DNA of 64,000 nucleotides from Cyclobacteriaceae bacterium (GTDB lineage: Bacteria > Bacteroidota > Bacteroidia > Cytophagales > Cyclobacteriaceae), in assembly GCA_013141055.1 (NCBI GenBank), contig JABFRS010000001.1:1674001-1738000 (forward strand). Reading direction: 5' to 3'. Under the pieces are notes generated by a model that saw only the letters and a list, made by a program, of their open reading frames with translations, was not told the origin of the DNA and made no database searches. A program made the position numbers and the translations under genes. Position 1 is the stretch's first letter, and the number at the start of each line of letters is the position of its first letter. Shown piece by piece: positions 17,984 through 26,967 of the stretch.

Positions 17984-19282
17984 TTATCCACCAAAATCAT
18001 CAAAGCGGACATTCTCTTTTGGAATTCCCATATCATCCAGCATTTTTAGCATGGCAGCATTCATCATAGGAGGCCCGCAGAGATAGAACTCTACATCTTC
18101 CGGAGAAGGATGATCTTTCAAGTAGTTATCATAAAGACATTTGTGAATGAATCCTACATAACCATCTGAATCCTTGTCTTCCAATGATTTACTGATCTTC
18201 CAGTTGTCCTCAGGCAAAGGTTCTGAAAGACCAATGTGGAATTTAAAGTTTGGAAAATCTTTCTCAATGTTCCTGAAATGTTCAGTATAAAAAAGTTCTT
18301 TCTTGGAACGACCGCCGTACCAATATGAAACTTTACGGTTAGTTTTCTCGGTATGGAACAAATGAAATATCTGCGCGCGTAATGGAGCCATTCCGGCACC
18401 TCCACCAACATAAACCATTTCCCTTTGTGTCTTATTGATGTGGAATTCACCATAAGGTCCGGAGATCGTGATCTTATCTCCAGGCTTACGGGAAAACACA
18501 TAAGAAGAACAGATGCCAGGATTTACATCCATCCATTTATTATTCTGACGATCCCATGGCGGAGTTGCCACACGAATATTCAACATTACAATATTTCCTT
18601 CTGCGGGATGATTTGCCATAGAGTACGCACGGAAAATCCCCTCTTCATTTTTCATCTTAAGATCCCACAGTTTGAACTTATCCCAGTCTCCTTTAAATAC
18701 ATCAGGTTTATGACCAAGATCAGGATGAGGAGCAATATCCATTGTTTTGAAATCCACATTGACTGGAGGTACATCAATCTGAATATAACCTCCCGCTTCA
18801 AAATTCAACTTCTCTCCTTCCGGAAGTCTTACTACAAACTCCTTAATAAAAGTTGAGACGTTATAGTTAGAGATAACTTCACATTCCCATTTCTTAATAC
18901 CGAAAATCTCCTCTGGGATGCGGATGCTCAAGTCCTGTTTTACTTTCACCTGACAGCCCAGGCGAACATGATCCTTTTGTTCCTGACGTGTTAGGTGACC
19001 TACTTCGGTAGGAAGCACATCACCTGCTCCTGACTCAACAACACATTTACACATTGCACACGTACCACCTCCCCCACAGGCAGAAGGCAAAAATATTTTC
19101 TCATTTGAAAGCGTCGATAGGAGTGAACTTCCGGCAGAAACAGTAATTGTTTTCTCACCATTGATGGTAATCTTTACCGGACCTGATTGCACTAATTGCT
19201 TTTGAGCCAATAACAATAAAAACACCAGCAACAGAATTACCAGTGTAAAGGCTATGATGGACGTGGATACAATAGGAAGCAT
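17984..19282 (-). CDS. nqrF: Na+-translocating NADH:quinone reductase subunit F
   Basis: 432 residues, normal for NqrF, the NADH-oxidising subunit of the sodium pump. One N-terminal membrane helix ([17 protein letters not shown]) comes first. The 2Fe-2S domain carries [14 protein letters not shown] around residues 69-82 and the fourth Cys in RLGCQVKV. The FAD domain carries RAYSMANHP near 221 and the NADH-binding part [12 protein letters not shown] near 293, ending in [13 protein letters not shown]. The other Nqr subunits are not in the window, although nqrABCDEF is usually one operon. It has its own promoter and terminator, so it is transcribed alone and not as the tail of the methionine operon. 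Confidence 0.95.
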   Translation of the reverse strand: MLPIVSTSIIAFTLVILLLVFLLLLAQKQLVQSGPVKITINGEKTITVSAGSSLLSTLSNEKIFLPSACGGGGTCAMCKCVVESGAGDVLPTEVGHLTRQEQKDHVRLGCQVKVKQDLSIRIPEEIFGIKKWECEVISNYNVSTFIKEFVVRLPEGEKLNFEAGGYIQIDVPPVNVDFKTMDIAPHPDLGHKPDVFKGDWDKFKLWDLKMKNEEGIFRAYSMANHPAEGNIVMLNIRVATPPWDRQNNKWMDVNPGICSSYVFSRKPGDKITISGPYGEFHINKTQREMVYVGGGAGMAPLRAQIFHLFHTEKTNRKVSYWYGGRSKKELFYTEHFRNIEKDFPNFKFHIGLSEPLPEDNWKISKSLEDKDSDGYVGFIHKCLYDNYLKDHPSPEDVEFYLCGPPMMNAAMLKMLDDMGIPKENVRFDDFGG

Positions 19283-19283
19283 G

Positions 19284-19310
19284 GGTCTAAACAGTTAGAC
19301 CACAAATATA
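19284..19310 (-). promoter_or_regulatory. nqrF promoter -7 element with dyad against the start codon
   Basis: On the minus strand TATATTTG (19303-19310) fits TAnnTTTG. One base downstream begins the dyad GGTCTAActgtTTAGACC (19284-19301), a perfect 7-bp inverted repeat that ends one base before the nqrF ATG. It covers the likely transcription start and ribosome site, so it could be an operator or an mRNA hairpin that limits initiation. Confidence 0.55.
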
Positions 19311-19378
19311 TTCACCCGACCCGTAAAACAGGTTTTGTTCATCAAAAAATTAGGCGATTGTTTAAGCTCAAATACGCT

Positions 19379-20605
19379 TTATGCGTATGCCTTTGCTTGT
19401 TTTTCAATCTGCAAGGAAGGAGTTAATACCGCTCCCGGAGTCAGAATAACATTAATGCCTTCCTGCTTCGACCACTCCCTGATTTTCTCAAGTTTCACAA
19501 CACCCTGAAGGTTTTGTAATCCGCTCCCCTGGAAACCTCCTTTGAAGTCCTCAAAATCATCAATGGTTACAAGACCGGGATTTGAAAAACTGATCACTAC
19601 TTCTACGGTAGCATCATTAGAAAACGTAAGACGATTCTCCTGATGAAGCTTCTTGTACTCATATTGATAATCATATGTGAGTGCCGAAATGTCAGAAAGC
19701 ACGGCTGAACCTGTTGGATAGCTACCCGCTCCTTTGCCAACGAAGAGTTGCTTTTCCGCAAAAGCACCTTCTACTGTTACCGCATTAAACTCATTGCGAA
19801 CAGAACTCAAAGGATGATTTGCCTCAATGAACTGGGGCGCAACCAATCCGTAAATTTTATCTCCCGACTTAAATGCACGGGCAACAAGCTTGATTCCAAG
19901 TCCATGATCCTTAGCATACTTTAAATCCACAGCCGAGATGCGATCTATGCCAAAATTGATGACGTTCTCCGGTTTTACAAATACGCCAAACGTATGTGCT
20001 ATCAGGATGGTGAGTTTATACTTTGGATCAAATGCCTGCACATCAAGTCTTGGATCGCTTTCCGCGAAACCTAATTCCTGTGCCTGCTTCAGAGCATCGC
20101 TATAACTTTTCTTTTCTTCAATAACCTTGGTAAGAATATAATTTGTCGAACCATTAAAAATTCCTTCAACACTTTTAATAAGATCGTTGTCATAATACTC
20201 TTCCAGATTGCGAATGATCGGAATACTTCCGCAAACAGATCCTTCATACAATACCGGTTTGCCATACTTTTGCTGCAGCTCATAAATCTCTTCCAGGTTT
20301 TCTGCCAGCATACGTTTATTAGCTGTAACAACAGCCTTACCATTCTGAAGAGAAAGTTTCAGAATTTCAAATGCCGCTTCAGGGTCATCAATTAATTCCA
20401 CCACTACATCAATTTCAGGATCCGATAAAATTTCATTCTTGTCAAAAGTGAATATGTCCTGCTCTAATGGACGCTGCTTATTCTTTGTCTTAACACAGAT
20501 CTTTTTGATCTCAGCTTTAAGTCCTTTTGTTTCGTGCAGTACGTGATATAGTCCCTGACCCACGCAACCAAATCCGAATACTCCCAACTTTAAATTCTTC
20601 CTCAT
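19379..20605 (-). CDS. hom: Homoserine dehydrogenase
   Basis: 408 residues; reduces aspartate semialdehyde to homoserine, feeding methionine and threonine synthesis. The NAD(P) site is GVFGFGCVGQGLYHVL near the N-terminus. VTANKRMLAEN and YEGSVCGSIPIIRNL precede the signature GIFNGSTNYILTKV, and the catalytic Lys region is AESDPRLDVQAFDPKYKLTI. No aspartate kinase domain is fused. The ATG overlaps the metX stop by 4 bases, giving translational coupling. It is the last gene of the SAM-riboswitch operon metY, HbpS-like, metX, hom. Confidence 0.95.
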   Translation of the reverse strand: MRKNLKLGVFGFGCVGQGLYHVLHETKGLKAEIKKICVKTKNKQRPLEQDIFTFDKNEILSDPEIDVVVELIDDPEAAFEILKLSLQNGKAVVTANKRMLAENLEEIYELQQKYGKPVLYEGSVCGSIPIIRNLEEYYDNDLIKSVEGIFNGSTNYILTKVIEEKKSYSDALKQAQELGFAESDPRLDVQAFDPKYKLTILIAHTFGVFVKPENVINFGIDRISAVDLKYAKDHGLGIKLVARAFKSGDKIYGLVAPQFIEANHPLSSVRNEFNAVTVEGAFAEKQLFVGKGAGSYPTGSAVLSDISALTYDYQYEYKKLHQENRLTFSNDATVEVVISFSNPGLVTIDDFEDFKGGFQGSGLQNLQGVVKLEKIREWSKQEGINVILTPGAVLTPSLQIEKQAKAYA

Positions 20606-21642
20606 ACAATACTTGTTGAATGCTTATGTTTATAAAATTTCTTCAATATTTCTCTTAATTGTTCAAACTCTACCAGAAATCCATCATGGCCATACAAAGA
20701 ATGAATTACTTCCAACTTTGCTTTATGAATATGGGTCGCTAGTAATTTCTGCTCCGTTAATGGAAAAAGAATATCACTTTCAATACCAATTACCAGAGTA
20801 GTCGCTTTTATTTTCTGTAACGCCTCTTCAATAGATCTTCTTCCCCTGCCGACATGATGACTATCCATCATCTTTGAAAGCGTCCAATAAGTGAAGGCGT
20901 TGAACCGACCCGCCAATTTTTGTCCTTGATAACGCTGATATGAAGCTGCCCTGAACTCATCCAACTTACCAGATTCCTTTTCGAGCTGTCTTTCAGCAAA
21001 GCCTTCAATACTCCGGTATGACAACATTCCAACGGCACGAGCTGCTTTCAAGCCTTCCAACCCTGCGCGTTCGTCATTTTCTTTCCATGTTGCATCAGCT
21101 TCAATGGCCATCCGTTGCGCTTCATTAAAAGCAATGCCCCATGCCGAATGGTTTGCATTCGTAGCAATCAATACAAGATGGTTAAACACTTCAGGCTGTT
21201 GAATAGACCACTCCATTGCTTGCTGACCACCTAATGAACTCCCGATGACAGTATGAATTTTTTCCAAACCTAATTCCTGACGAAGAAGATCAAATGATCT
21301 TACTGCATCACGGTTAGTGATCAGCGGGAAATTATGATAAAAGGGTTCTCCGGTTTTTGAATCAATGGATAGTGGACCTGTTGATCCATAACATCCTCCC
21401 AAAGTGTTGGCGCAAATAATAAAGTAATCTGACGGATCAAAAGGTCCGTCTGTTTCAAATAATCCTGGCCACCATGAGGTGACGTCAGAATTTCCGGTAA
21501 GGGCATGAATCACCCATACCACATTCGAACGGTCTGCATTTAATTGACCAAGCGTCGTATACTTAAGCTGGAAGCCGGAAAGAATACCTCCACCCTCAAG
21601 GTCAAACTCCTGATCATAATGAAAAATGTGATCGTACTTCAT
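20602..21642 (-). CDS. metX: Homoserine O-acetyltransferase MetX
   Basis: 346 residues, alpha/beta hydrolase fold; transfers acetyl from acetyl-CoA to homoserine. The oxyanion and substrate motif is NVVWVIHALTGNSDV near residue 45. NTLGGCYGSTGP is typical of the family, the nucleophile serine lies in VIGSSLGGQQAMEW near 140, and the acid and base are in IGIESDILFPLTEQ and YGHDGFLVE. Its product, O-acetylhomoserine, is the substrate of MetY encoded upstream in the same operon. It is separated from the HbpS-like gene by 5 bases and overlaps hom. Confidence 0.94.
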   Translation of the reverse strand: MKYDHIFHYDQEFDLEGGGILSGFQLKYTTLGQLNADRSNVVWVIHALTGNSDVTSWWPGLFETDGPFDPSDYFIICANTLGGCYGSTGPLSIDSKTGEPFYHNFPLITNRDAVRSFDLLRQELGLEKIHTVIGSSLGGQQAMEWSIQQPEVFNHLVLIATNANHSAWGIAFNEAQRMAIEADATWKENDERAGLEGLKAARAVGMLSYRSIEGFAERQLEKESGKLDEFRAASYQRYQGQKLAGRFNAFTYWTLSKMMDSHHVGRGRRSIEEALQKIKATTLVIGIESDILFPLTEQKLLATHIHKAKLEVIHSLYGHDGFLVEFEQLREILKKFYKHKHSTSIV

Positions 21643-21647
21643 TATTC

Positions 21648-22139
21648 TTATTTATTAACTGCCAATCCTGCTTTTGCCACTTCTTCATCCTGTGCTGATG
21701 TCATTCCCGATACACCAATAGCACCAATGATCTTCCCATCTGAATAAATCGGTTCACCTCCTTCAATTGGAGTTGCGGGTAATGAAAGGACCCGAACTCC
21801 CACACCTCCACCTGCTATTGCATCTTCGAGGAGCTTTGTTGAACGTTTAAAATTGTTTGCGGTTTTCGCTTTCCCAATAGCAACTTCAATGGATCCAATC
21901 TGAGTATTGTCGATCTTCTCCAGGGCCACAAGATTACCTCCGGTATCTACAATTGCAATCACCACTGTATATGATTTACTGGCAGCAAATGCTTCTGCTG
22001 CAGCAATAATTTTCTTTGCCTTTTCCAGGGTGATGGAAAAACCATATTGAATGATCGGAGCTGGTGTGGTGGATGCTGTAGTTTGTGCCGAAGCAGAAAA
22101 AGCTACAACCATCAGAATTAATAACAATTTTGTTTTCAT
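21648..22139 (-). CDS. Secreted HbpS/GlcG-like protein inside the methionine operon
   Basis: 163 residues. MKTKLLLILMVVAFSASAQ is a clear signal peptide. The rest is one HbpS-like (PF03928 type) domain: SITLEKAKKIIAAAEAFA, VVIAIVDTGGNLVAL, AIGKAKTANNFKRST, and the C-terminal PIYSDGKIIGAIGVSGMTS. Known members bind heme (Streptomyces HbpS) or are uncharacterised (GlcG). It lies between metY (113 bases upstream) and metX (5 bases downstream), so it is co-transcribed with methionine synthesis genes. This is an unusual place for an exported protein, and its role there is unknown. Confidence 0.82.
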   Translation of the reverse strand: MKTKLLLILMVVAFSASAQTTASTTPAPIIQYGFSITLEKAKKIIAAAEAFAASKSYTVVIAIVDTGGNLVALEKIDNTQIGSIEVAIGKAKTANNFKRSTKLLEDAIAGGGVGVRVLSLPATPIEGGEPIYSDGKIIGAIGVSGMTSAQDEEVAKAGLAVNK

Positions 22140-22252
22140 AAATAATTTTTAACAATCCGAATTTTAAATATCAAGCGCCAAAATCAAAAAGCAAAGCAAG
22201 CAGGGTCTAACTTCACCATTTAATAGTTGGCACCTGATATTCGCTGTTCAAA

Positions 22253-23617
<1,365 letters not shown>

Positions 23618-23682
23618 TTAACAATCCTATGACCTGTTAAGGTCGCAGTGTGGATGAAGCTTGCGATACTTGTTAAGTATGC

Positions 23683-23829
23683 TTAGCAACAGCAGCAACA
23701 ACATGCGCAGTCCATTGGAGGACACATGTAGCGTTGCATGAAAGAGCTAATAGATTGGAGGGTGTCAGCGATGATGACGTCGGTCCTGAAGAGGACTTTT
23801 CCGAGTAAGTTGGTTGACTGGTTTTTCAT
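23683..23829 (-). CDS. Leader peptide ORF ending in Met and poly-Cys codons, upstream of metY
   Basis: A 48-codon ORF lies between the SAM-I riboswitch and metY. It starts MKNQSTNLLGKVLFRTDV and ends FMQRYMCPPMDCACCCCCC. Residues 31-48 contain three Met and eight Cys, and the last six codons before TAA are all Cys (TGT TGT TGC TGC TGT TGC). The ATG is 11 bases after the P1 stem of the aptamer, with an A-rich ribosome site as usual here. After the stop come two short hairpins, ATACTtaacaAGTAT and GACCTtaacAGGTC, neither with a T run. The position and codon content fit a cis-acting leader that reads Met-tRNA and Cys-tRNA supply. A trans-acting metal- or sulfur-binding micro-protein is the alternative. 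Confidence 0.7.
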   Translation of the reverse strand: MKNQSTNLLGKVLFRTDVIIADTLQSISSFMQRYMCPPMDCACCCCCC

Positions 23830-23840
23830 TTTTTAACCGG

Positions 23841-23948
23841 TTTATAGTTCCCTAAGACCATCTTAGGGTAGGATTTAGCACCTTTCTCCGTATTTCGGGG
23901 CGGTTGCTAGCGCTTCAAAGAGCCTTGTCTCTCCACGCTTCTTTATAA
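23841..23948 (-). promoter_or_regulatory. SAM-I riboswitch (S-box) aptamer of the metY operon
   Basis: On the minus strand the S-box core is recognisable: AAGAAGCGTGGAGAGAC, GGCTCTTTGAAGCGCTAGC followed by AACC, then AAAGGTGCTAAATCCTACC. P4 is the strong hairpin CCCTAAGA-tgg-TCTTAGGG (23850-23868). P1 closes with TTTATA at 23943-23948 and TATAAA at 23841-23846. S-box RNAs bind S-adenosylmethionine and turn off methionine genes. No terminator follows directly; the leader ORF begins 11 bases after P1. The output is therefore probably initiation of the leader ORF and not simple attenuation in front of metY. Confidence 0.88.
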
Positions 23949-23984
23949 ATCGATTAGCTGAAGTGCTTCATCGATCTGATACCA

Positions 23985-24016
23985 CAAACGTATACCAGTT
24001 TAGTAGAGTTTCCAAA
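23985..24016 (-). promoter_or_regulatory. Promoter of the metY operon
   Basis: On the minus strand TTTG (24013-24016) and TACGTTTG (23985-23992) are 20 bases apart, close to the Bacteroidota consensus TTTG-N19-TAnnTTTG. The predicted transcription start, near 23980, is about 30 bases before the SAM-I P1 stem, which fits. Confidence 0.7.
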
Positions 24017-24096
24017 CTCGGTCTAAAAAAATGTTAAAAAAATACAATTATGAAAAAAAACAAGTGTTAGTTAGAGGCAAAAGAATTCCTTTCAGC

Positions 24097-24552
24097 TTAG
24101 CTAAAAGATTTCTTTATGTAAGCGATTTGACCAAGATGGTAGATGTCATGCTGAATGATACCGTTTATGAGGGTATAAAAAGTATACTTATGAGATGCAC
24201 CCGGAACTAATTCATCGAGACGTGACTCAGGAAAACTCTTCAAAGATTCTATAAGCTCTTGCTGACTTGTCCTTAGGTTGGAGACGGCTAATTCCCAGTT
24301 ATCCGATTTAGGGAAGTTCAACTCATCCGTCATGACGAAATCCAGATCTCCCATCAATTTTTTAATCACATAAAGTCTCCACGAAGTTATGTGTAAGATC
24401 AGCTCTATAATATTATTGGTAGGGCCATGACGAAGAGTTGTAATAGAAGGATGTATATCGGAGATCGTTTGAACGATGGAGTTTCCATACCATGGTTGCT
24501 TGTCGAATGTCTTCTCAAGCATTCTAACCAATCTGTCAATCTCTGATGCCAT
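24097..24552 (-). CDS. DinB-like four-helix metalloprotein
   Basis: The protein has 151 residues. The DinB/YfiT superfamily pattern is present, with one histidine in ELILHITSWRLYVIKK near residue 52 and two near the C-terminus in GIIQHDIYHLGQIAYIKK, the usual triad for a divalent metal. These small proteins are thiol-dependent transferases or stress proteins; no substrate can be named. The stop lies upstream of the metY promoter, and the start is 25 bases behind fabG on the same strand, so fabG and this gene are probably one transcript. Confidence 0.82.
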   Translation of the reverse strand: MASEIDRLVRMLEKTFDKQPWYGNSIVQTISDIHPSITTLRHGPTNNIIELILHITSWRLYVIKKLMGDLDFVMTDELNFPKSDNWELAVSNLRTSQQELIESLKSFPESRLDELVPGASHKYTFYTLINGIIQHDIYHLGQIAYIKKSFS

Positions 24553-24577
24553 AATTTGAAGTTAAGAGTTATGCTTC

Positions 24578-25324
24578 TTATGTAAGCATTCCACCATCTA
24601 CCTGAATCACCTGACCTGTAATGTAAGATGACATATCTGATGCGAGGAAAACGCAGGCATCGGCAACATCTTCAGGCTTGCCTCCACGCTTTAATGGTAT
24701 TGCATCACGCCAGGTCTGAACAGTTTTCTCATCCAGCTTACCAGTCATTTCAGTTTCAATGAATCCCGGAGCAATAGCATTTGATCTGATTCCGCGTGAG
24801 CCAAGCTCAAGGGCAATCGATTTTGTAAAACCAATAATACCTGCTTTAGATGCTGCATAGTTTGCCTGACCAGCATTTCCTTTCAAACCTACCACAGAGG
24901 TCATATTAATAATGGAGCCGCCTTTTTGTTTCATCATCGGTTTGCACGCAGCCTTCACTGTATTAAAACATGATTTTAGATTTACATTAATGATCTTGTC
25001 CCACATTTCTTCCGTCATGCGAAGCAATAAATTATCCATTGTGATCCCTGCATTATTGACAAGAATATCCAGTGAACCAAAATCAGCCACAACATCATTG
25101 ATCAGCTTATCGGCCTGCGCAAAGTCTGATGCATCGGAACGGTAGCCCTTGGCTTTAACGCCCTTCGCCTGTAATTCTGCTTCCAATGCCTGGCCCTGCT
25201 CAACGCTTGACAAATAAGTGAAGGCTACGTTCGCACCCTGCTCTGCAAATCGCATTGCAATTGATTTTCCAATCCCTTTTGATGCGCCAGTTACGAGTGC
25301 TGTTTTATTCTGTAAAAGTTTCAT
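24578..25324 (-). CDS. fabG: 3-oxoacyl-[acyl-carrier-protein] reductase FabG
   Basis: 248 residues, classical short-chain dehydrogenase. The NADPH motif is TGASKGIGKSIAMRF near the N-terminus, followed by LVNNAGITMDNLLLRM. The catalytic Ser, Tyr and Lys are in MTSVVGLKGNAGQANYAASK, and the C-terminus is YITGQVIQVDGGM. The sequence follows FabG closely, so reduction of 3-oxoacyl-ACP in fatty acid elongation is the likely reaction. It is followed by the DinB-like gene and is divergent from lpdA. Confidence 0.93.
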   Translation of the reverse strand: MKLLQNKTALVTGASKGIGKSIAMRFAEQGANVAFTYLSSVEQGQALEAELQAKGVKAKGYRSDASDFAQADKLINDVVADFGSLDILVNNAGITMDNLLLRMTEEMWDKIINVNLKSCFNTVKAACKPMMKQKGGSIINMTSVVGLKGNAGQANYAASKAGIIGFTKSIALELGSRGIRSNAIAPGFIETEMTGKLDEKTVQTWRDAIPLKRGGKPEDVADACVFLASDMSSYITGQVIQVDGGMLT

Positions 25325-25484
25325 TCCCGTTAAAAATTTAGAATCTGAGTATAAAATCTATAGTAAAAATACTGTTTTTCACTTGTTTAGTAATCGTTTT
25401 AAGGGCTCTTATCCGATTTACCAGAATATTATTATCCGGGTAAATTAGGAACTAAAGCTCGTTTCATTTGATGGTTCTGCGGTA

Positions 25485-25492
25485 TATCTTTG
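25485..25492 (+). promoter_or_regulatory. Putative -7 element of lpdA
   Basis: TATCTTTG matches TAnnTTTG; a TTTC at 25462-25465 lies 19 bases upstream in the -33 position. The leader would be about 22 bases. The rest of the 193-base gap between fabG and lpdA is AT-rich and holds no gene that I can see. Confidence 0.6.
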
Positions 25493-25518
25493 ACCTTCAC
25501 TTAACATAAATTATTGTC

Positions 25519-26910
25519 ATGGCAAATTATGATTTGATTGTCATTGGTTCCGGCCCTGGTGGCTATGTTGCAGCCATTCGTGCTTCACAATTGGGAATGA
25601 AAGTTGGTGTTGTTGAAAAAGCAGAGCTAGGTGGCATTTGTTTGAACTGGGGATGTATTCCTACCAAGGCATTATTAAAGAGCGCTAATGTTTTCGAATA
25701 TATTCAGCACGCATCAGATTATGGCATCAATGTAAAAGAGGCGGCTCCAGACATGTCGGGAATGGTCAAGCGAAGTCGTGATGTTGCCGCCGGTATGAGT
25801 AAAGGTGTCCAGTTCCTTTTTAAGAAAAATAAGATCGATCAGATCGTTGGATTCGGCAAACTTAAGAAAGGTGGCAAAGTAGAAGTAACAGATGCTGCTG
25901 GAAAGAAAACAGATTACGAAGCAAAAAGTATTATCCTCGCTACGGGTGGCCGTTCAAGAGAATTGCCAACCATGAAGATCGATGGTAAAAAAATTATTGG
26001 TTATCGTGAAGCAATGGTCTTGCCACAGCGTCCTCAAAAGTTGTTGGTCGTAGGTTCAGGAGCTATTGGGGTAGAGTTTGCTTATTTCTACAGCACGATT
26101 GGAACAGAAGTAACTATTGTTGAATTCTTACCACGCATTGTACCGGTTGAGGATGAAGAGGTTTCAAAAGCTTTGGAACGTTCTTTCAAAAAAGCTGGAA
26201 TGACTATCCATACAAATTCAGAAGTTACTAAAGTAGACACCAGTGGTAAGGGATGTGTCGTTACTGTTAAGACTCCAACAGGAGAGATTAAAATTGAAAC
26301 AGATATTGTATTGTCAGCTGTCGGTGTTGCCACCAATCTTGAAAACATTGGATTAGAAGAGACCGGAGTAAAGACAGAAAAAGGCAGAGTGGTCGTTGAT
26401 GATTTCTATAAAACCAATGTTGCGGGTGTTTATGCAATAGGTGACATCGTGAAAGGCCCCGCTTTGGCACACGTTGCTTCTGCTGAAGGAATTATCTGCG
26501 TCGAAAACATCGCGGGTAAGAAGCCAGCGCCACTTGATTATAATAATCTTCCGGGATGTACCTATTGCTCTCCGGAGATCGCTTCGGTTGGAATGACAGA
26601 AGAACAAGCTAAAAAAGCCGGATATGAGATTAAAGTCGGAAAGTTTCCATTCAGTGCTTCCGGAAAAGCAAAAGCTGCTGGAGCATCGGACGGGTTTGTG
26701 AAAGTTATTTTCGATGCCAAATACGGTGAGTGGTTAGGAGCTCACATGATTGGGGCCAACGTAACCGAAATGATCGCTGAAGTTGTTGCAGCGCGCAAGC
26801 TTGAAACAACCGGGCACGACGTTATTAAGACTGTGCATCCTCACCCAACGATGAGCGAAGCAATCATGGAAGCGGCGGCCGCGGCTTATGGAGAAGTGAT
26901 CCATCTTTGA
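25519..26910 (+). CDS. lpdA: Dihydrolipoyl dehydrogenase
   Basis: The protein has 463 residues. FAD site IVIGSGPGGYVAAIRA is at the N-terminus. The redox disulfide is in GGICLNWGCIPTKALL (CxxxxC, residues about 40-50), the NAD site in VVGSGAIGVEFAYFY near 177, VYAIGDIVKGPALAHVAS near 305, and the catalytic His-Glu dyad in HPHPTMSEAIMEAA near the end. It reoxidises lipoyl groups of the 2-oxoacid dehydrogenase complexes and the glycine cleavage system. It is transcribed alone, between its own promoter and an intrinsic terminator; the partner E1 and E2 genes are not in the window. Confidence 0.95.
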   Translation: MANYDLIVIGSGPGGYVAAIRASQLGMKVGVVEKAELGGICLNWGCIPTKALLKSANVFEYIQHASDYGINVKEAAPDMSGMVKRSRDVAAGMSKGVQFLFKKNKIDQIVGFGKLKKGGKVEVTDAAGKKTDYEAKSIILATGGRSRELPTMKIDGKKIIGYREAMVLPQRPQKLLVVGSGAIGVEFAYFYSTIGTEVTIVEFLPRIVPVEDEEVSKALERSFKKAGMTIHTNSEVTKVDTSGKGCVVTVKTPTGEIKIETDIVLSAVGVATNLENIGLEETGVKTEKGRVVVDDFYKTNVAGVYAIGDIVKGPALAHVASAEGIICVENIAGKKPAPLDYNNLPGCTYCSPEIASVGMTEEQAKKAGYEIKVGKFPFSASGKAKAAGASDGFVKVIFDAKYGEWLGAHMIGANVTEMIAEVVAARKLETTGHDVIKTVHPHPTMSEAIMEAAAAAYGEVIHL

Positions 26911-26931
26911 TAGATAATAAATAATAGTAAG

Positions 26932-26965
26932 AAACCCGGAGCTGACCGCTTTGGGTTTTTTATTT
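26932..26965 (+). terminator. Intrinsic terminator of lpdA
   Basis: An 11-bp stem with two G-T pairs, AAACCCGGAGC/GCTTTGGGTTT, loop TGACC (26932-26958), runs into TTTTTTATTTTT. On the other strand it lies just past the stop of the TonB receptor, so it may serve both genes. Confidence 0.85.
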
Positions 26966-26967
26966 TT

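Noticed and set aside
23850..23868. Intrinsic terminator at CCCTAAGA-N3-TCTTAGGG
   Set aside because: No T run follows on either strand, and by position it is the P4 hairpin of the SAM-I aptamer.
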